DNA of 64,000 nucleotides from Snodgrassella alvi (GTDB taxonomy: Bacteria > Pseudomonadota > Gammaproteobacteria > Burkholderiales > Neisseriaceae), in the NCBI RefSeq assembly GCF_002777825.1, contig NZ_MEIR01000082.1, positions 102,068 through 166,067 of the forward strand, in the 5' to 3' direction. The notes under the pieces were generated by a model that was given only the letters and a program-made list of their open reading frames with translations, had not been told where the DNA came from and did no database searches. The position numbers were made by a program, and so were the translations under genes. How positions within the stretch are numbered: position 1 is the first letter of the stretch; each line of letters begins with the position of its first letter. This document shows, one piece after another, positions 37,168 through 46,812 of the stretch.

Positions 37168-37336
37168 ATGTTCACGCAACAACACAAATATTGACAGATA
37201 ACCTGTTGAAGTAGCTGAACATGTAAAACGATTTTAAAATGAATTGTTGCCACGCAACGATTTATTATGGCAGTTAATTATTGGTAGTGGTTTGTGTTCC
37301 TTTTTGCGCCCCTTTTTTTCAGGGGCGATTTTTTTT
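37168..37336 (+). ncRNA. candidate Fur-regulated small RNA, NrrF-like
   Basis: No open frame fills the space between dnaQ and the TolC-like gene. A well-formed promoter carrying a Fur box is followed after about 170 bases by a terminator (CGCCCC / GGGGCG then eight T). An internal hairpin GTTGC-CAC-GCAAC lies at about 37245-37257. The size and Fur control match NrrF of Neisseria, an iron-repressed sRNA of about 155 nt that lowers succinate dehydrogenase mRNA when iron is scarce. Homology to NrrF by sequence was not checked, so the name is an analogy. Start and end are approximate. Confidence 0.6.
37307..37336 (+). terminator. terminator of the sRNA
   Basis: Stem CGCCCC / GGGGCG, a T-rich nine-base loop, then eight T. 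Typical for Hfq-binding sRNAs. Confidence 0.85.
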
Positions 37337-37435
37337 CTGACTATTTAATCAAATACAAGTCTGATTAATCAGTATCTGCGCAGTCATAGGCCAGCTTTCA
37401 CAGCCAGCGCATAAGCAGATAAATCAGCACCGGTA

Positions 37436-38827
37436 TTACTGCGGCTGATAGCGCCCGGCCATGGCTTGATAAACCAGATTTTCATTCTGCAAAACATTAT
37501 AACGGTTATTCAATACATTCTGTGCCGAAGAATATTGCGTATTCAATGCATCCAGCCAGTCACTGAGCGGATTGGTACCGTACTGATAGCGCGCATGGTA
37601 ATAGCGGCTGTTTTTCAAATCGTACTGATATTTCTGCTCAGTATTGGCCAGAGTGACGCGGCTAAGCGTGTATTGCTGGTAATAGCGCGCTACTTCATTG
37701 AGCGCCGTAGTTAACGATTGTTCGAAAGTTAATTTTGCACTTTCAAAATCAGCCTTGGCCTGTTTATTTTGCCAGTAGAGGGTTTGCCAGTCGAGAAACG
37801 GTAGATTCACATTAACACTTGCTGTACCAACAGGAAAATGCAAAGCTGAAGTAGCCGTATCAGAACGCGAATTAACCACAGTACTCAGGCTGATACCCGG
37901 ATACCAGCTTCGCCGCGTAGCCTGTTGACTGGCATAGGCAGACTGTAAACGATACTCGGCCGCACGTAAATCAGGGCGATTGGCCAGTACAGACAACGGC
38001 ACATCCAGATTCACCTCACTAAAATGAATCTGATTTAATGGTGTCGGCCGGATATCTGTTGCTTCATTCGGGCGCTGATTCAATAAATTATGCAAATTTT
38101 GCACGACTTCTACCCGGTTCTGTTGCAGTGAAGTCAGGCTGTTTTCGGCATTCAGTAACGATTGTTTGGCATTGGTGACATTAATACTGCTCACCTTGCC
38201 CACTTGATACTGTGCCTGAGCAATACGCGCAATCTGCCGGTACTGCTCAATAGTGTCTTTAGTAAGACTGATGGCACCATCGATATAAGCCAGATGAAAA
38301 TAGTTATCCACCACACTGTTAATCAGCGACAGCCGGCTGGCGGCCATATCCTGCTCACTGGCGTGATAACGCCAGATGGCCGCATTGGTATTGGCACGCA
38401 TTTTCTGCCACACATCCAGTTCATAGCTCAAGCCAAGCTGTCCGCTAAAGTTACGGCTAGACTCACCGCCATGTTTCAGGTCTTTAGAGCTGCTGGCACC
38501 AAGTGAGCCATTGGCTTTGGGAAATAAATCCACACCAGTCAGCCGGGCACTGTAGCGCGCTTTTTCTGCGGTCAATGCCGCCTGACGTAAATCAGTATTA
38601 TTGGCTAGCGCCGTACTGATTAACTGATTCAATGTGGCATCCTGATAGATTTCCCACCAATTTGCATTAACCTGATATTGCGCAGCAATTTCTCCACTGC
38701 TTAGCATTCCGGCTTTACGCAGACTTCGCTGCGGATAGGAAGTATGCGTAGCACAGCCTGCCAACAGTACGCTTAAACTGAGCACCAATACAGCGGTGCT
38801 GCTTTTCACAAAAATATTTTTCATCAT
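37436..38827 (-). CDS. TolC-like outer membrane efflux lipoprotein (NodT/OprM family)
   Basis: A 463-residue outer membrane channel. The lipoprotein signal MMKNIFVKSSTAVLVLSLSV ends in LLAGC, so it is lipidated. Two OEP repeats (about 75-265 and 275-460) show the helical DLRQAALTAEKARY and NRPDLRAAEYRLQSAYA motifs of trimeric efflux ducts. It lies directly behind macB, so it most likely completes the MacAB pump. Either of two adjacent ATG codons (38827, 38824) can be the start. Confidence 0.93.
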   Translation of the reverse strand: MMKNIFVKSSTAVLVLSLSVLLAGCATHTSYPQRSLRKAGMLSSGEIAAQYQVNANWWEIYQDATLNQLISTALANNTDLRQAALTAEKARYSARLTGVDLFPKANGSLGASSSKDLKHGGESSRNFSGQLGLSYELDVWQKMRANTNAAIWRYHASEQDMAASRLSLINSVVDNYFHLAYIDGAISLTKDTIEQYRQIARIAQAQYQVGKVSSINVTNAKQSLLNAENSLTSLQQNRVEVVQNLHNLLNQRPNEATDIRPTPLNQIHFSEVNLDVPLSVLANRPDLRAAEYRLQSAYASQQATRRSWYPGISLSTVVNSRSDTATSALHFPVGTASVNVNLPFLDWQTLYWQNKQAKADFESAKLTFEQSLTTALNEVARYYQQYTLSRVTLANTEQKYQYDLKNSRYYHARYQYGTNPLSDWLDALNTQYSSAQNVLNNRYNVLQNENLVYQAMAGRYQPQ

Positions 38828-38922
38828 GATTACTTTAAATTCTAGCGACAACCGTACCCAGCCCGATAATTCCAGCTACCGCAAACATCCATCTACAGCT
38901 GCTACTGTCGAAAAAAGCAGAC

Positions 38923-40860
38923 TTAATCACGAGACAATGCATCAATCGGATTCAGTTGCGAAGCCCGTTTGGCCGGCATAAAACCAAACAATACCCCAAT
39001 CACAGTAGAACACAGTACCGCCATTACAATAGAAAGCGTTGAAAACGACATGGCAAAATCGGTGGCCACAAGATTAAATAGCATACTGATAGCAAAAGAA
39101 AACAATACGCCTACCACCCCGCCAATCAGACAAATCAGCACCGCCTCAATCAGAAACTGCTCAAGAATATTGTGCTGACGCGCCCCGATAGCCATGCGGA
39201 TACCAATTTCCTTTACCCGCTCAGTTACCGACACCAGCATGATATTCATCACCCCAATACCGCCCACTACCAGTGAAATCAAGGCAATACTGGAAATCAG
39301 TAAAGTCATGGTGCCAGTGGTGCTTTCAATGGTCTGCTTGATGGTATCGCTGTTACGGGTAAAAAAGTCTTCCGTACCATGACGTGCTTTCAGCAACTCA
39401 ATAATGCCTTTTTCGGCCGTTTGCGAATTAACATTATCTTTTACCTTTACCGTTACCGAAGTAATGTATTTCGAGCCGGAAATTCGATTCATCAGCGTAG
39501 TATAGGGGGTATAGAGTTGTAAACTGTCACTATCCATAAAGCTATTATTGTTTGGTGCTGTCACCCCTATCACCCGCAATGGCCGTTTATTAAACAAAAT
39601 CACCTGCCCCAGTGGATTAGTGCCGTCTGCAAACAGCTTGTTTTTGGTATTGTTATCAATCACCACCACTTGACCATTCTGAGTAACATCATCTTCATTA
39701 AACAGGCTGCCAACAGCAATTTTAATACCGCGTACATCGAAATACTGGTCACCGACTCCATATAGCTGCGCAGAAAGTGACTGATTATCATATGTTAACG
39801 TGCCACTGGTACTTACTCCCGGAGTAACACTGTCAACATAATCCTGCTGTTTCAATGTTTCCGCATCGCCCACAGTCAGGGTTTTAATCCGGGATGAACG
39901 GCGATCGCCAAATCCATAGCCGGGATAAACCGTAACCGTATTTGTGCCCATAGCATTAATGTTTTCCAGAATTTTTGCCTGCGAACCACGCCCCAGCGCC
40001 ACCACCGAAACCACCGAAGCAATACCGATGATAATCCCGAGCATAGTGAGAAAGGAACGCATCTTATGCGCCATAATTGCCTGAATAGACATGCGAAACG
40101 ACTCAAATAGCTGGTCGCGGTAAAAATGCCAGGAATTATGTTCTTTAATACTTTCAATATTGCTAAGGGGAATGTTTGTATTCTTACTATGGTCGGCAAT
40201 AATGCGCCCATCGCGAATTTCAATCACTCGGTTGGCATTGGCGGCAATCGTCGGATCATGAGTTACCATTACAATGGTATGACCTGCATCATGCAGTTTG
40301 TGCAGAATTTCCATCACATTTTGCCCGCTGCCGGTATCAAGTGCACCGGTAGGTTCATCAGCCAGGATGATTTCACCACCATTCATCAGCGCTCGAGCAA
40401 TACTGACCCGCTGCTGCTGACCACCAGAAAGTTCGCTGGGACGATTTTCTTCCTTACCAGCCAGCCCGAGCTGCGCCAGCAATTCATCTGCCCGTTTCAG
40501 CCGTTCACCATGTTCCATACCCGCATACACAGCCGGCAAGGCCACATTTTCTCGGGCAGTTAACGAACTGAGCAAGTTATAACGCTGAAAAATAAAACCA
40601 AAGCTACGACGGCGCAAGGCAGCCTGCTCATCCGCAGTCATGGCCGCAGTTTCCACACCATCAATCCTGTATGAACCGCTGGATGGCACATCCAGACAAC
40701 CAATGATATTCATCAGGGTAGATTTACCGGAGCCAGACTGGCCGATAATGGCCACAAAATCGCCTTTTTCGATACTCAGGTTGATATCTTTAAGCACCTG
40801 TACCCGGTTTTCACCATGGCCAAACCAGCGATTGATTGCCTTAATTTCCAATAAACTCAT
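38923..40860 (-). CDS. macB: macrolide export ATP-binding/permease protein MacB
   Basis: A 645-residue ABC exporter subunit. The N-terminal ATPase has Walker A GQSGSGKS (40-47), signature LSGGQQQRV and Walker B ILADEPTGALD. One membrane helix near 275 is followed by a large periplasmic domain (about 295-515), then three helices in the C-terminal FtsX-type region (GGIGVMNIMLVSVTERVKEI). It hydrolyses ATP to drive efflux of macrolides, lipopeptides or toxins through MacA and an outer channel. The start is 3 bp beyond the macA stop. Confidence 0.96.
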   Translation of the reverse strand: MSLLEIKAINRWFGHGENRVQVLKDINLSIEKGDFVAIIGQSGSGKSTLMNIIGCLDVPSSGSYRIDGVETAAMTADEQAALRRRSFGFIFQRYNLLSSLTARENVALPAVYAGMEHGERLKRADELLAQLGLAGKEENRPSELSGGQQQRVSIARALMNGGEIILADEPTGALDTGSGQNVMEILHKLHDAGHTIVMVTHDPTIAANANRVIEIRDGRIIADHSKNTNIPLSNIESIKEHNSWHFYRDQLFESFRMSIQAIMAHKMRSFLTMLGIIIGIASVVSVVALGRGSQAKILENINAMGTNTVTVYPGYGFGDRRSSRIKTLTVGDAETLKQQDYVDSVTPGVSTSGTLTYDNQSLSAQLYGVGDQYFDVRGIKIAVGSLFNEDDVTQNGQVVVIDNNTKNKLFADGTNPLGQVILFNKRPLRVIGVTAPNNNSFMDSDSLQLYTPYTTLMNRISGSKYITSVTVKVKDNVNSQTAEKGIIELLKARHGTEDFFTRNSDTIKQTIESTTGTMTLLISSIALISLVVGGIGVMNIMLVSVTERVKEIGIRMAIGARQHNILEQFLIEAVLICLIGGVVGVLFSFAISMLFNLVATDFAMSFSTLSIVMAVLCSTVIGVLFGFMPAKRASQLNPIDALSRD

Positions 40861-40863
40861 GAC

Positions 40864-42060
40864 TTACATTCTCGAGCCGCGCATTTTCGGGTCTTTACTA
40901 ACGCCATTTCTGGCTTCAGCACTGCTTAATGACGACAGCACCACCTGATCACCTGCATTCAACCCAGATTTCACTTCTGTACGCATACCATCAGTAATAC
41001 CAGTCTGAATCTGTTTTTCCTGTATCTGCTGGTCATTGCCCAATACCTGCACTACTTTTTTGCCTCGTCGATGCTTGATAGCCTGATTGGATACTGTGAG
41101 TACATTAGTGGCAGATTTCACCAGTATATTATTCTGAGTAGTCATACCAATATGCAGCGCACCGTCATCATTCGGAACCAGTGCGCGGGCATAGTAATAA
41201 ATAGCCGTATCGGTGGTGTCAGTACTGGTGTTGTAACCACCTTGCGACATTTTGGTTAAGCCCGGGTCTACCGCTTCCAGTGTAGCATTACGCACCTTAC
41301 TGTTATCGGCCAGCGTAGTGAAGGTTAAATGCATGCCCGCTTTAACCTTATTCATGTCTCCCTCTGCAATCTGCATTTTATTCAGCATTTTGCTCAAATC
41401 GGCCAGTTGAACAATAGTCGGTGTATTCTGGCTGGAATTTACCGTTTGCCCTTCTTCTACCGGAATGGAAACCACTGTGCCATCCATCGGCGCGGTAATA
41501 CGCGTATAGCCCAAATCTGCTTCGGAGGTATTAATCGCAATCTGGGTTTGCCGAATCTGAGATTTCAGCTCAGCCACATTGGCGCGTGCTGCGGCCAGAT
41601 TGTCTTGTGCGTTATCAAAGTCTGCTTTGGATGTAGCATCCTGAGCCATTAGAGCCTGTTCGCGGCTAAATGCCCGCTGCTTCATTCTCAAAGCGATTTC
41701 AGCCGATACTAGCTGTGCCCGGTAAGTATCCAGCTTGGCTTTATTGGTATTGAGCGTGTTTAACTGGGTGGTAGAATCAATATCCGCAATCAAATCGCCC
41801 TTTTTCACCTGCTGACCCAGTTTGACATACAATTTTTTAATCTGGCCTGACGCCTGTGCACCCACGTCAACTAGCTGAGCTGCAGCAATTTCACCAGTAG
41901 CATTGACTGTCTGGCTTATATCACCGCGGCGCACCTCATCAGTAACAAAATTCATCTGGTTTTTAGGTTTGAAAAACAGACTCCACAATACTGCGGCCAG
42001 CAGCACCAATACCAGTAACCACACTACTCTTTTAACCCATTTTTTTTTCATCTGCTTCAT
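40864..42060 (-). CDS. macA: MacA-type periplasmic adaptor protein
   Basis: A 398-residue membrane-fusion protein. One N-terminal helix (about 10-28, VVWLLVLVLLAAVLWSLFF) anchors it; the lipoyl/barrel-sandwich part (GEIAAAQLVDVGAQASGQIK), a long coiled-coil hairpin (about 90-165) and beta-barrel domains follow. It links MacB to the outer channel. The ATG at 42060 was taken; a TTG at 42078 would add six residues. First gene of the macA-macB-tolC-like operon. Confidence 0.95.
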   Translation of the reverse strand: MKQMKKKWVKRVVWLLVLVLLAAVLWSLFFKPKNQMNFVTDEVRRGDISQTVNATGEIAAAQLVDVGAQASGQIKKLYVKLGQQVKKGDLIADIDSTTQLNTLNTNKAKLDTYRAQLVSAEIALRMKQRAFSREQALMAQDATSKADFDNAQDNLAAARANVAELKSQIRQTQIAINTSEADLGYTRITAPMDGTVVSIPVEEGQTVNSSQNTPTIVQLADLSKMLNKMQIAEGDMNKVKAGMHLTFTTLADNSKVRNATLEAVDPGLTKMSQGGYNTSTDTTDTAIYYYARALVPNDDGALHIGMTTQNNILVKSATNVLTVSNQAIKHRRGKKVVQVLGNDQQIQEKQIQTGITDGMRTEVKSGLNAGDQVVLSSLSSAEARNGVSKDPKMRGSRM

Positions 42061-42078
42061 TATCCGTATAACACTCAA

Positions 42079-42427
42079 GCATTTTTGCCTTAATTAATAC
42101 ATAGTGGCAAAAGATTAAAATTGTAAAGGATGCAAACCATTCCCATCAATATATCTTTCAGATATAGCCGTAAGTCTGCTATAAGACAGGTAAAATACAG
42201 CGTTTATTAACCATTATTTACCTTAGCCGAAATTTTTCTCATTCTGCACAGAATTAAAACCCATTATGCTTTGACAATGCCAGCACAACTGATTAAGCTG
42301 CGCAGCTTTGCATTCACGGCATTGAAAATAAACACTAACCGTTTACAATCAAATCTATAATGTACAGCATCTGCATACTGACAAATCATTCCGGCATATA
42401 TCAGAAAGCAGTTTGGAATATACAATA
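42079..42427. other. divergent intergenic region macA / coaD
   Basis: About 350 AT-rich bases. Promoters for both directions must lie here; no operator was identified. Confidence 0.4.
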
Positions 42428-42943
42428 ATGACTAATTCAACCATTCGCCGTGCAGTGTATGCCGGCAGTTTCGACCCACCTACCAATGGTCATTTATGGA
42501 TGATTCGTGAAGCACAGCCATTGTTTGATGAGCTGACTGTTGCTATCGGGATTAATCCAGAAAAAAATACTACATATTCAATTGAAGAACGTAAACAAAT
42601 GCTGCGTGCCATTACCGCCAATTTTCCCAATGTAAAAATATCCTGCTTTGAGAATCAGTATTTGGTGAACTATGCGCGCAGTATAGGGGCGGATTTTATC
42701 GTACGCGGCATTCGTACTGCCTCAGATTATGAATATGAACGCTCCATGCGGCATATCAATCATGATTTACAGCCGGATATATCCACCATTTTTCTGATGC
42801 CACCTCGCGAATATGCCGAGGTTTCCTCAACCATGGTAAAAGGCATGGTAGGCCCGCAGAACTGGCAGGCCATGATACGCCGCTATGTGCCTGATGCTGT
42901 TTATGAAAAAATCATGCAAGATCATATGTACCATGAACGTTGA
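42428..42943 (+). CDS. coaD: phosphopantetheine adenylyltransferase
   Basis: A 171-residue nucleotidyltransferase, fourth step of coenzyme A synthesis. [18 protein letters not shown] has the T/HxGH ATP site, [18 protein letters not shown] the substrate strand and [10 protein letters not shown] the ISSTxxR-type motif. The start at 42428 is chosen over a TTG at 42413. HLWMIREAQ is typical of neisserial CoaD. Confidence 0.96.
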   Translation: MTNSTIRRAVYAGSFDPPTNGHLWMIREAQPLFDELTVAIGINPEKNTTYSIEERKQMLRAITANFPNVKISCFENQYLVNYARSIGADFIVRGIRTASDYEYERSMRHINHDLQPDISTIFLMPPREYAEVSSTMVKGMVGPQNWQAMIRRYVPDAVYEKIMQDHMYHER

Positions 42944-43479
42944 ACATTGCACTACAATCAAAATCCATAACCATCAGAACCACAAAACCTTAGCTTTAAT
43001 ACTGGTTTAGCATTTAGTTTCTATAATATATAGCTTTAATAATGGCTTCTAATCCTGAGAAGAAGCCATTATTCGCAGACAGGATTTTTCATAACATTGC
43101 TTTCTGCCCATCTGTTTTCCCTGTAAGTGGGGTAATCGTGCTGTACGCACTGGCTGAAAAATGCTATCGTGCCAAATCCACATTCCGTTGTTACCTTTAG
43201 TATATTAACATAGCTGTAATGTAGTAGCTTAACACCAGCTATGCGAAATATCATCAGTACACGTACTGTATTTTCGTCCCGTGCGTTTCATAGCCAGGTT
43301 ATAAAATAAGTACGCCACTTTACAAAAACTCTACCACTGCCATACAATCATTTTAATATCTGATTCTATTCCTTATTTCGTTACAGTCGTACTGGCCTGA
43401 ACCGTATGACAAATTTCTTCTGTCTTACGTATCAGCAGATAAGTATTCTTACCATCACATCTATAAGGAGTAGCAGCAC
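42944..43479. other. intergenic region between coaD and the aldehyde dehydrogenase
   Basis: 536 bp without a supported gene. It contains the perfect 13-base inverted repeat at 43038-43073. A 61-codon minus-strand frame here shows no protein-like features. Confidence 0.4.
43038..43073. repeat. perfect 13-base inverted repeat
   Basis: AATAATGGCTTCT / AGAAGCCATTATT with a ten-base loop, about 95 bp after coaD. It lacks a T-run in either direction, so it may be a weak terminator or an mRNA-stabilising hairpin. Confidence 0.5.
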
Positions 43480-44850
43480 ATGGCTTACCAATCTATTAAT
43501 CCGTTTAACAACGAACTCATTAAAACCTTCACCAATCACACTGATGCCGAAGTAGAAAGCGCATTGACTCAGGCCTATGCCTTGTATCAGTCAGCGTGGG
43601 CTCAACCAGAAAACATTGGCGACAGACAGGCCTTGCTGCGCCGTCTGGCTGATGTCATGACCATGCATCAGGACAAAATTGCCCGTACCATCACACTGGA
43701 TATGGGTAAACGTCTGGCAGAAAGCCACAATGAAGTTACCAGTTGCATTGACATAGTACAGTACTATGCTGAGCAGGCTGCCGAACTACTTAAACCGGTA
43801 GCCTATCCTAGCAAACTGGGCAAGGGCTGGGTAGAATATCATCCTATTGGCATTATTCTGGCTATCGAACCGTGGAATTTTCCGATTTATCAGCTAATTC
43901 GCGTGATTGCTCCGGCAATAGCAGTGGGTAATCCGGTAATGGCCAAACACGCCAGCAATGTACCGCAGTGCGCGCAACTGGTAGAAGATTTGCTGCGCGA
44001 AGCCAATGCGCCGGTTGGCGCCTATACTAATCTGTTTGTCAGCCCAGATCAGATTGCCATCATTATCAGCGATCAACGAGTACAGGGTGTAGCCTTAACT
44101 GGTTCCGAAGACGCCGGCAGTATTGTGGCCGGACAGGCTGGTAGCAAGCTGAAAAAGGCTACCATGGAACTGGGCGGCAATGATGTATTCGTAGTTACAG
44201 ACGATGCCGATGTAGTAACTGCTGCACATACCGCAGTAGGCGGCAGATTGTATAACGCCGGACAGGTATGTACTGCGGCAAAACGTTTCATCGTACATGA
44301 AAAAGTGGCAGAGCAATTTATTAAAATTGTTCAGGAAGATTTTGCCAAAGTGGTAATGGGCGATCCACTGGATGAAAACACCACGCTGGCACCACTTTCC
44401 TCACGTAAAAGCAAGGACAATTTGCAGAAACAGCTTGATGTTGCTATCGCTCATGGTGCTAAAGTATTGTGCGGCAATCAACCGGCTGAAGGTAATTTCT
44501 TCACCCCTACCTTGATTACCGATATCAGCCGCGACAATCCTGCCTATTTTGAAGAATTCTTTGGTCCAGTAGCCCAGCTATATGTAGTTAAAAATGACGA
44601 TGAAGCCATTGCACTAGCCAATGATTCCCATTTTGGTTTAGGTGGCACCATTTTCTCCACAGATATTGAACGGGCGAAAAAGCTGGCCTCCCGAATTGAA
44701 ACCGGTATGGTATTTATCAACCGTATTGGCGACTCAGTAGCCGAATTACCGTTTGGCGGAGTAAAACGCTCCGGTTTTGGACGTGAACTAAGTGATTTAG
44801 GCATTAAAGAGTTTGTTAATCACAAGCTAGTAGTCATTTCTCAGAAATAA
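43480..44850 (+). CDS. NAD(P)-dependent succinate-semialdehyde dehydrogenase-type aldehyde dehydrogenase
   Basis: A 456-residue aldehyde dehydrogenase. PWNFP with N133 (oxyanion), E230 in MELGGND and C264 in GQVCTAAKR are the catalytic residues; FGGVKRSGFGREL near the end is typical. Length and the EPWNFPIYQ context are closest to the YneI/Sad branch, which oxidises succinate semialdehyde to succinate. GAGTAGCAG upstream can act as ribosome site. Monocistronic with a strong terminator. Confidence 0.92.
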   Translation: MAYQSINPFNNELIKTFTNHTDAEVESALTQAYALYQSAWAQPENIGDRQALLRRLADVMTMHQDKIARTITLDMGKRLAESHNEVTSCIDIVQYYAEQAAELLKPVAYPSKLGKGWVEYHPIGIILAIEPWNFPIYQLIRVIAPAIAVGNPVMAKHASNVPQCAQLVEDLLREANAPVGAYTNLFVSPDQIAIIISDQRVQGVALTGSEDAGSIVAGQAGSKLKKATMELGGNDVFVVTDDADVVTAAHTAVGGRLYNAGQVCTAAKRFIVHEKVAEQFIKIVQEDFAKVVMGDPLDENTTLAPLSSRKSKDNLQKQLDVAIAHGAKVLCGNQPAEGNFFTPTLITDISRDNPAYFEEFFGPVAQLYVVKNDDEAIALANDSHFGLGGTIFSTDIERAKKLASRIETGMVFINRIGDSVAELPFGGVKRSGFGRELSDLGIKEFVNHKLVVISQK

Positions 44851-44871
44851 TTTATCCGTTTTACCCGTTTG

Positions 44872-44906
44872 AAAAAGCAGTCTGTAACTACAGACTGCTT
44901 TTTTTA
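44872..44906. terminator. terminator after the aldehyde dehydrogenase gene
   Basis: Stem GCAGTCTGTA-type / CAGACTGC with A-run before and seven T after. It can also serve the convergent lipoprotein gene. Confidence 0.92.
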
Positions 44907-44933
44907 GCGGATGAAAAAGTGCATTCCAGATAA

Positions 44934-45419
44934 TCACTTCTGTACATTAAATTCCACATTATCAGGCAAACCTTTCGGCACAATCAATAACAAAAACGAA
45001 TGCATCTGATAGCTCAACGCAGCGCCAGAACGGATATGCAGATTTAATACCAGCTTGTTCTGAACTCGGTTTAAAGCTTGTGGTATGATATCTAGCTGCT
45101 GTTGCACTACTCCTGCATCAAATACCAGCACATCCTGAGTGGTGAAATCTATTGGGGTTGGCGTTCCATTTCTGCCCATGGTTGCAGCCATAGCAAAATA
45201 ACGCGCAAACTCTTCTGCTGAAGTAATATGCCGCGGCACAGGCTCAGTTATTGTATTTTTAATAAAGTAATTTCTAGCCTGTTGGTAAGAAACCGGTATT
45301 GCTGTTTGATTCATTCCCTGAACCGCACCAGTGGCTGGCAGAGTGGCTGAATAACTACAACCACACAACGAACCAGCCAGTAACAAACCAGACAGCATCG
45401 AGTAAACACAACAACGCAT
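44934..45419 (-). CDS. putative lipoprotein or exported protein of unknown function
   Basis: A 161-residue protein with an N-terminal hydrophobic segment MLSGLLLAGSLCGCSYS that ends in a lipobox-like LCGC (C21). The mature part is soluble with a beta-rich end (VQNKLVLNLHIRSGAALSYQ). No family recognised. It is followed on the same strand upstream by the DUF423 gene, 32 bp away, so both may share a transcript. Confidence 0.65.
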   Translation of the reverse strand: MRCCVYSMLSGLLLAGSLCGCSYSATLPATGAVQGMNQTAIPVSYQQARNYFIKNTITEPVPRHITSAEEFARYFAMAATMGRNGTPTPIDFTTQDVLVFDAGVVQQQLDIIPQALNRVQNKLVLNLHIRSGAALSYQMHSFLLLIVPKGLPDNVEFNVQK

Positions 45420-45451
45420 GGCATATCTCCTGTCAAGTTCAGTAAGAACAA

Positions 45452-45823
45452 CTACTGCTTAAATGCCAGCCATGCCAGAGTCAGCCAGCCAGTTATCATT
45501 AATACCCCACCAACCGGCGTAATCGCCCCCAGCCAACGAGGCAGCCCCAAAGCCATCAGATACAGCGAGCCACAAAAAATAATCAGCCCCAGTTGCAACA
45601 AGCAAAATGGAGTTTTAACCACAAATGACGGCACAGCTTTTACCAACACGCCCAATGCCAGTAAACCCAGCGCATGCCAGAAAAAATATTGTGTGGCCGT
45701 ATGCCACCATTCTAGTTGCTGTGAACTAGCCATATGTTTTAACCCATGTGCTCCGAATGCCCCTAGCATTACCGCCACAGCCAGATTAAACGCTGCCGTA
45801 CTTAACCACATAAATATCCCCAT
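45452..45823 (-). CDS. DUF423-family membrane protein (YgdD-like)
   Basis: A 123-residue inner membrane protein with four hydrophobic segments. MLGAFGAHGLK and WWHTATQYFFWHALGLLALG are the family signatures. Function of the family is unknown. Just upstream of the lipoprotein gene. Confidence 0.88.
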   Translation of the reverse strand: MGIFMWLSTAAFNLAVAVMLGAFGAHGLKHMASSQQLEWWHTATQYFFWHALGLLALGVLVKAVPSFVVKTPFCLLQLGLIIFCGSLYLMALGLPRWLGAITPVGGVLMITGWLTLAWLAFKQ

Positions 45824-46022
45824 ACTATTAAACTAACCAGTAAATCCATACAGCTTAATGCTGATTAGCTATTCAACCACATTATTTAACCAGACAATCA
45901 CAGTATAAAAGCACAATCTCGGATAACAAACCACTTTACCGGTCAACCTTTAAATCATTCAGCAATGGCCATTGCAAATCAGTATTCATCATAGCGGCTG
46001 TCAGATTGCCCTAACAAACAAT

Positions 46023-46058
46023 AAAAAACTGACCAATCCGCCAGATTAGTCAGTTTTC
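46023..46058 (-). terminator. terminator after the 93-residue exported protein gene
   Basis: Stem AAAACTGACTAATC / GATTGGTCAGTTTT (one wobble) with a five-base loop. On the minus strand it ends in TTTTTTAT. Confidence 0.85.
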
Positions 46059-46090
46059 AGCATTCAAACTTATATTAACTTTTCATCATA

Positions 46091-46372
46091 TTATTTACAG
46101 CTGATACCAGCAATTTGTGGCGCTTTCGCCGTACCCACCTTAATTACACAGCTGGTATTGCTGCTGCCAGATACAGTCAGATTACCGGCAGCCAAATTCA
46201 TACTCAAGGGTTCTTTCACACCCATTTTCACCGCAGTGCTGGCCAACTTCTGCACATCTTCCGGCGCATAAGCAGTATTATTAGCCGCTATCTTGAGATC
46301 CTTGGCACCAGCACTTATCGCTACCAGCAGTCCTAAAGAAAGCATCAGGCTATTACGTATCAATTTATTCAT
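46091..46372 (-). CDS. small periplasmic protein of unknown function
   Basis: A 93-residue protein with a signal peptide (MNKLIRNSLMLSLGLLVAIS, cleavage after AGA). The mature 70 residues contain two cysteines (SSNTSCVIKV and IAGISCK) that likely pair. Its own ribosome site GGAGTCC and terminator mark it as a real gene. No family recognised. Confidence 0.72.
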   Translation of the reverse strand: MNKLIRNSLMLSLGLLVAISAGAKDLKIAANNTAYAPEDVQKLASTAVKMGVKEPLSMNLAAGNLTVSGSSNTSCVIKVGTAKAPQIAGISCK

Positions 46373-46530
46373 CGGACTCCTTTCCGAAGAGAAAATCCAC
46401 TAAACATACTAAAACAAAAGCGTAAGATTTTCCAGTAAAATTATTGCAACTTACCTCAAGCAAACAGCAATTAGCTTACTGCGACAATAAATGTTCTGGT
46501 TAATACCAGCATTATCACCCTAGCTACAAA

Positions 46531-46567
46531 TAAAAAGGCTGTATACCCAACTTACAGTATACAGCTA
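46531..46567 (-). terminator. terminator of the cydABX operon
   Basis: Stem AGCTGTATAC / GTATACAGCC with a ten-base loop, followed on the minus strand by TTTTTA, 80 bp beyond cydX. Confidence 0.85.
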
Positions 46568-46648
46568 ACTAAAGAAAATTTTAAATCAAATGAATAATGT
46601 GTATCAGCGCAAACTAAATCAGCATATCATTCTCTGTCATTGTGATTG

Positions 46649-46753
46649 CTAGTCTAGTGCATCCCTGTCCTGCTGATATTCACCCCATAAAGCATTTACC
46701 ACCCCCAACAGTATGGCAAAACCAATTCCTAAACACCAGGCAAAATACCACAT
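46649..46753 (-). CDS. cydX: cytochrome bd oxidase small subunit CydX
   Basis: A 34-residue single-helix membrane protein, MWYFAWCLGIGFAILLGVVN followed by ALWGEYQQDRDALD. MWYFAW...GxxxA...NALW is the CydX/YbgT signature. AAGGAG lies 6 bases before the ATG. It sits 60 bp after cydB, the usual place. CydX stabilises the haem b595/d site. Too short for most gene finders. Confidence 0.93.
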   Translation of the reverse strand: MWYFAWCLGIGFAILLGVVNALWGEYQQDRDALD

Positions 46754-46812
46754 AAATACTCCTTGATTTGTGCTTTTCTTGCCAGCCACAGCGCCGGCAG
46801 GAAAAGCCTTTT

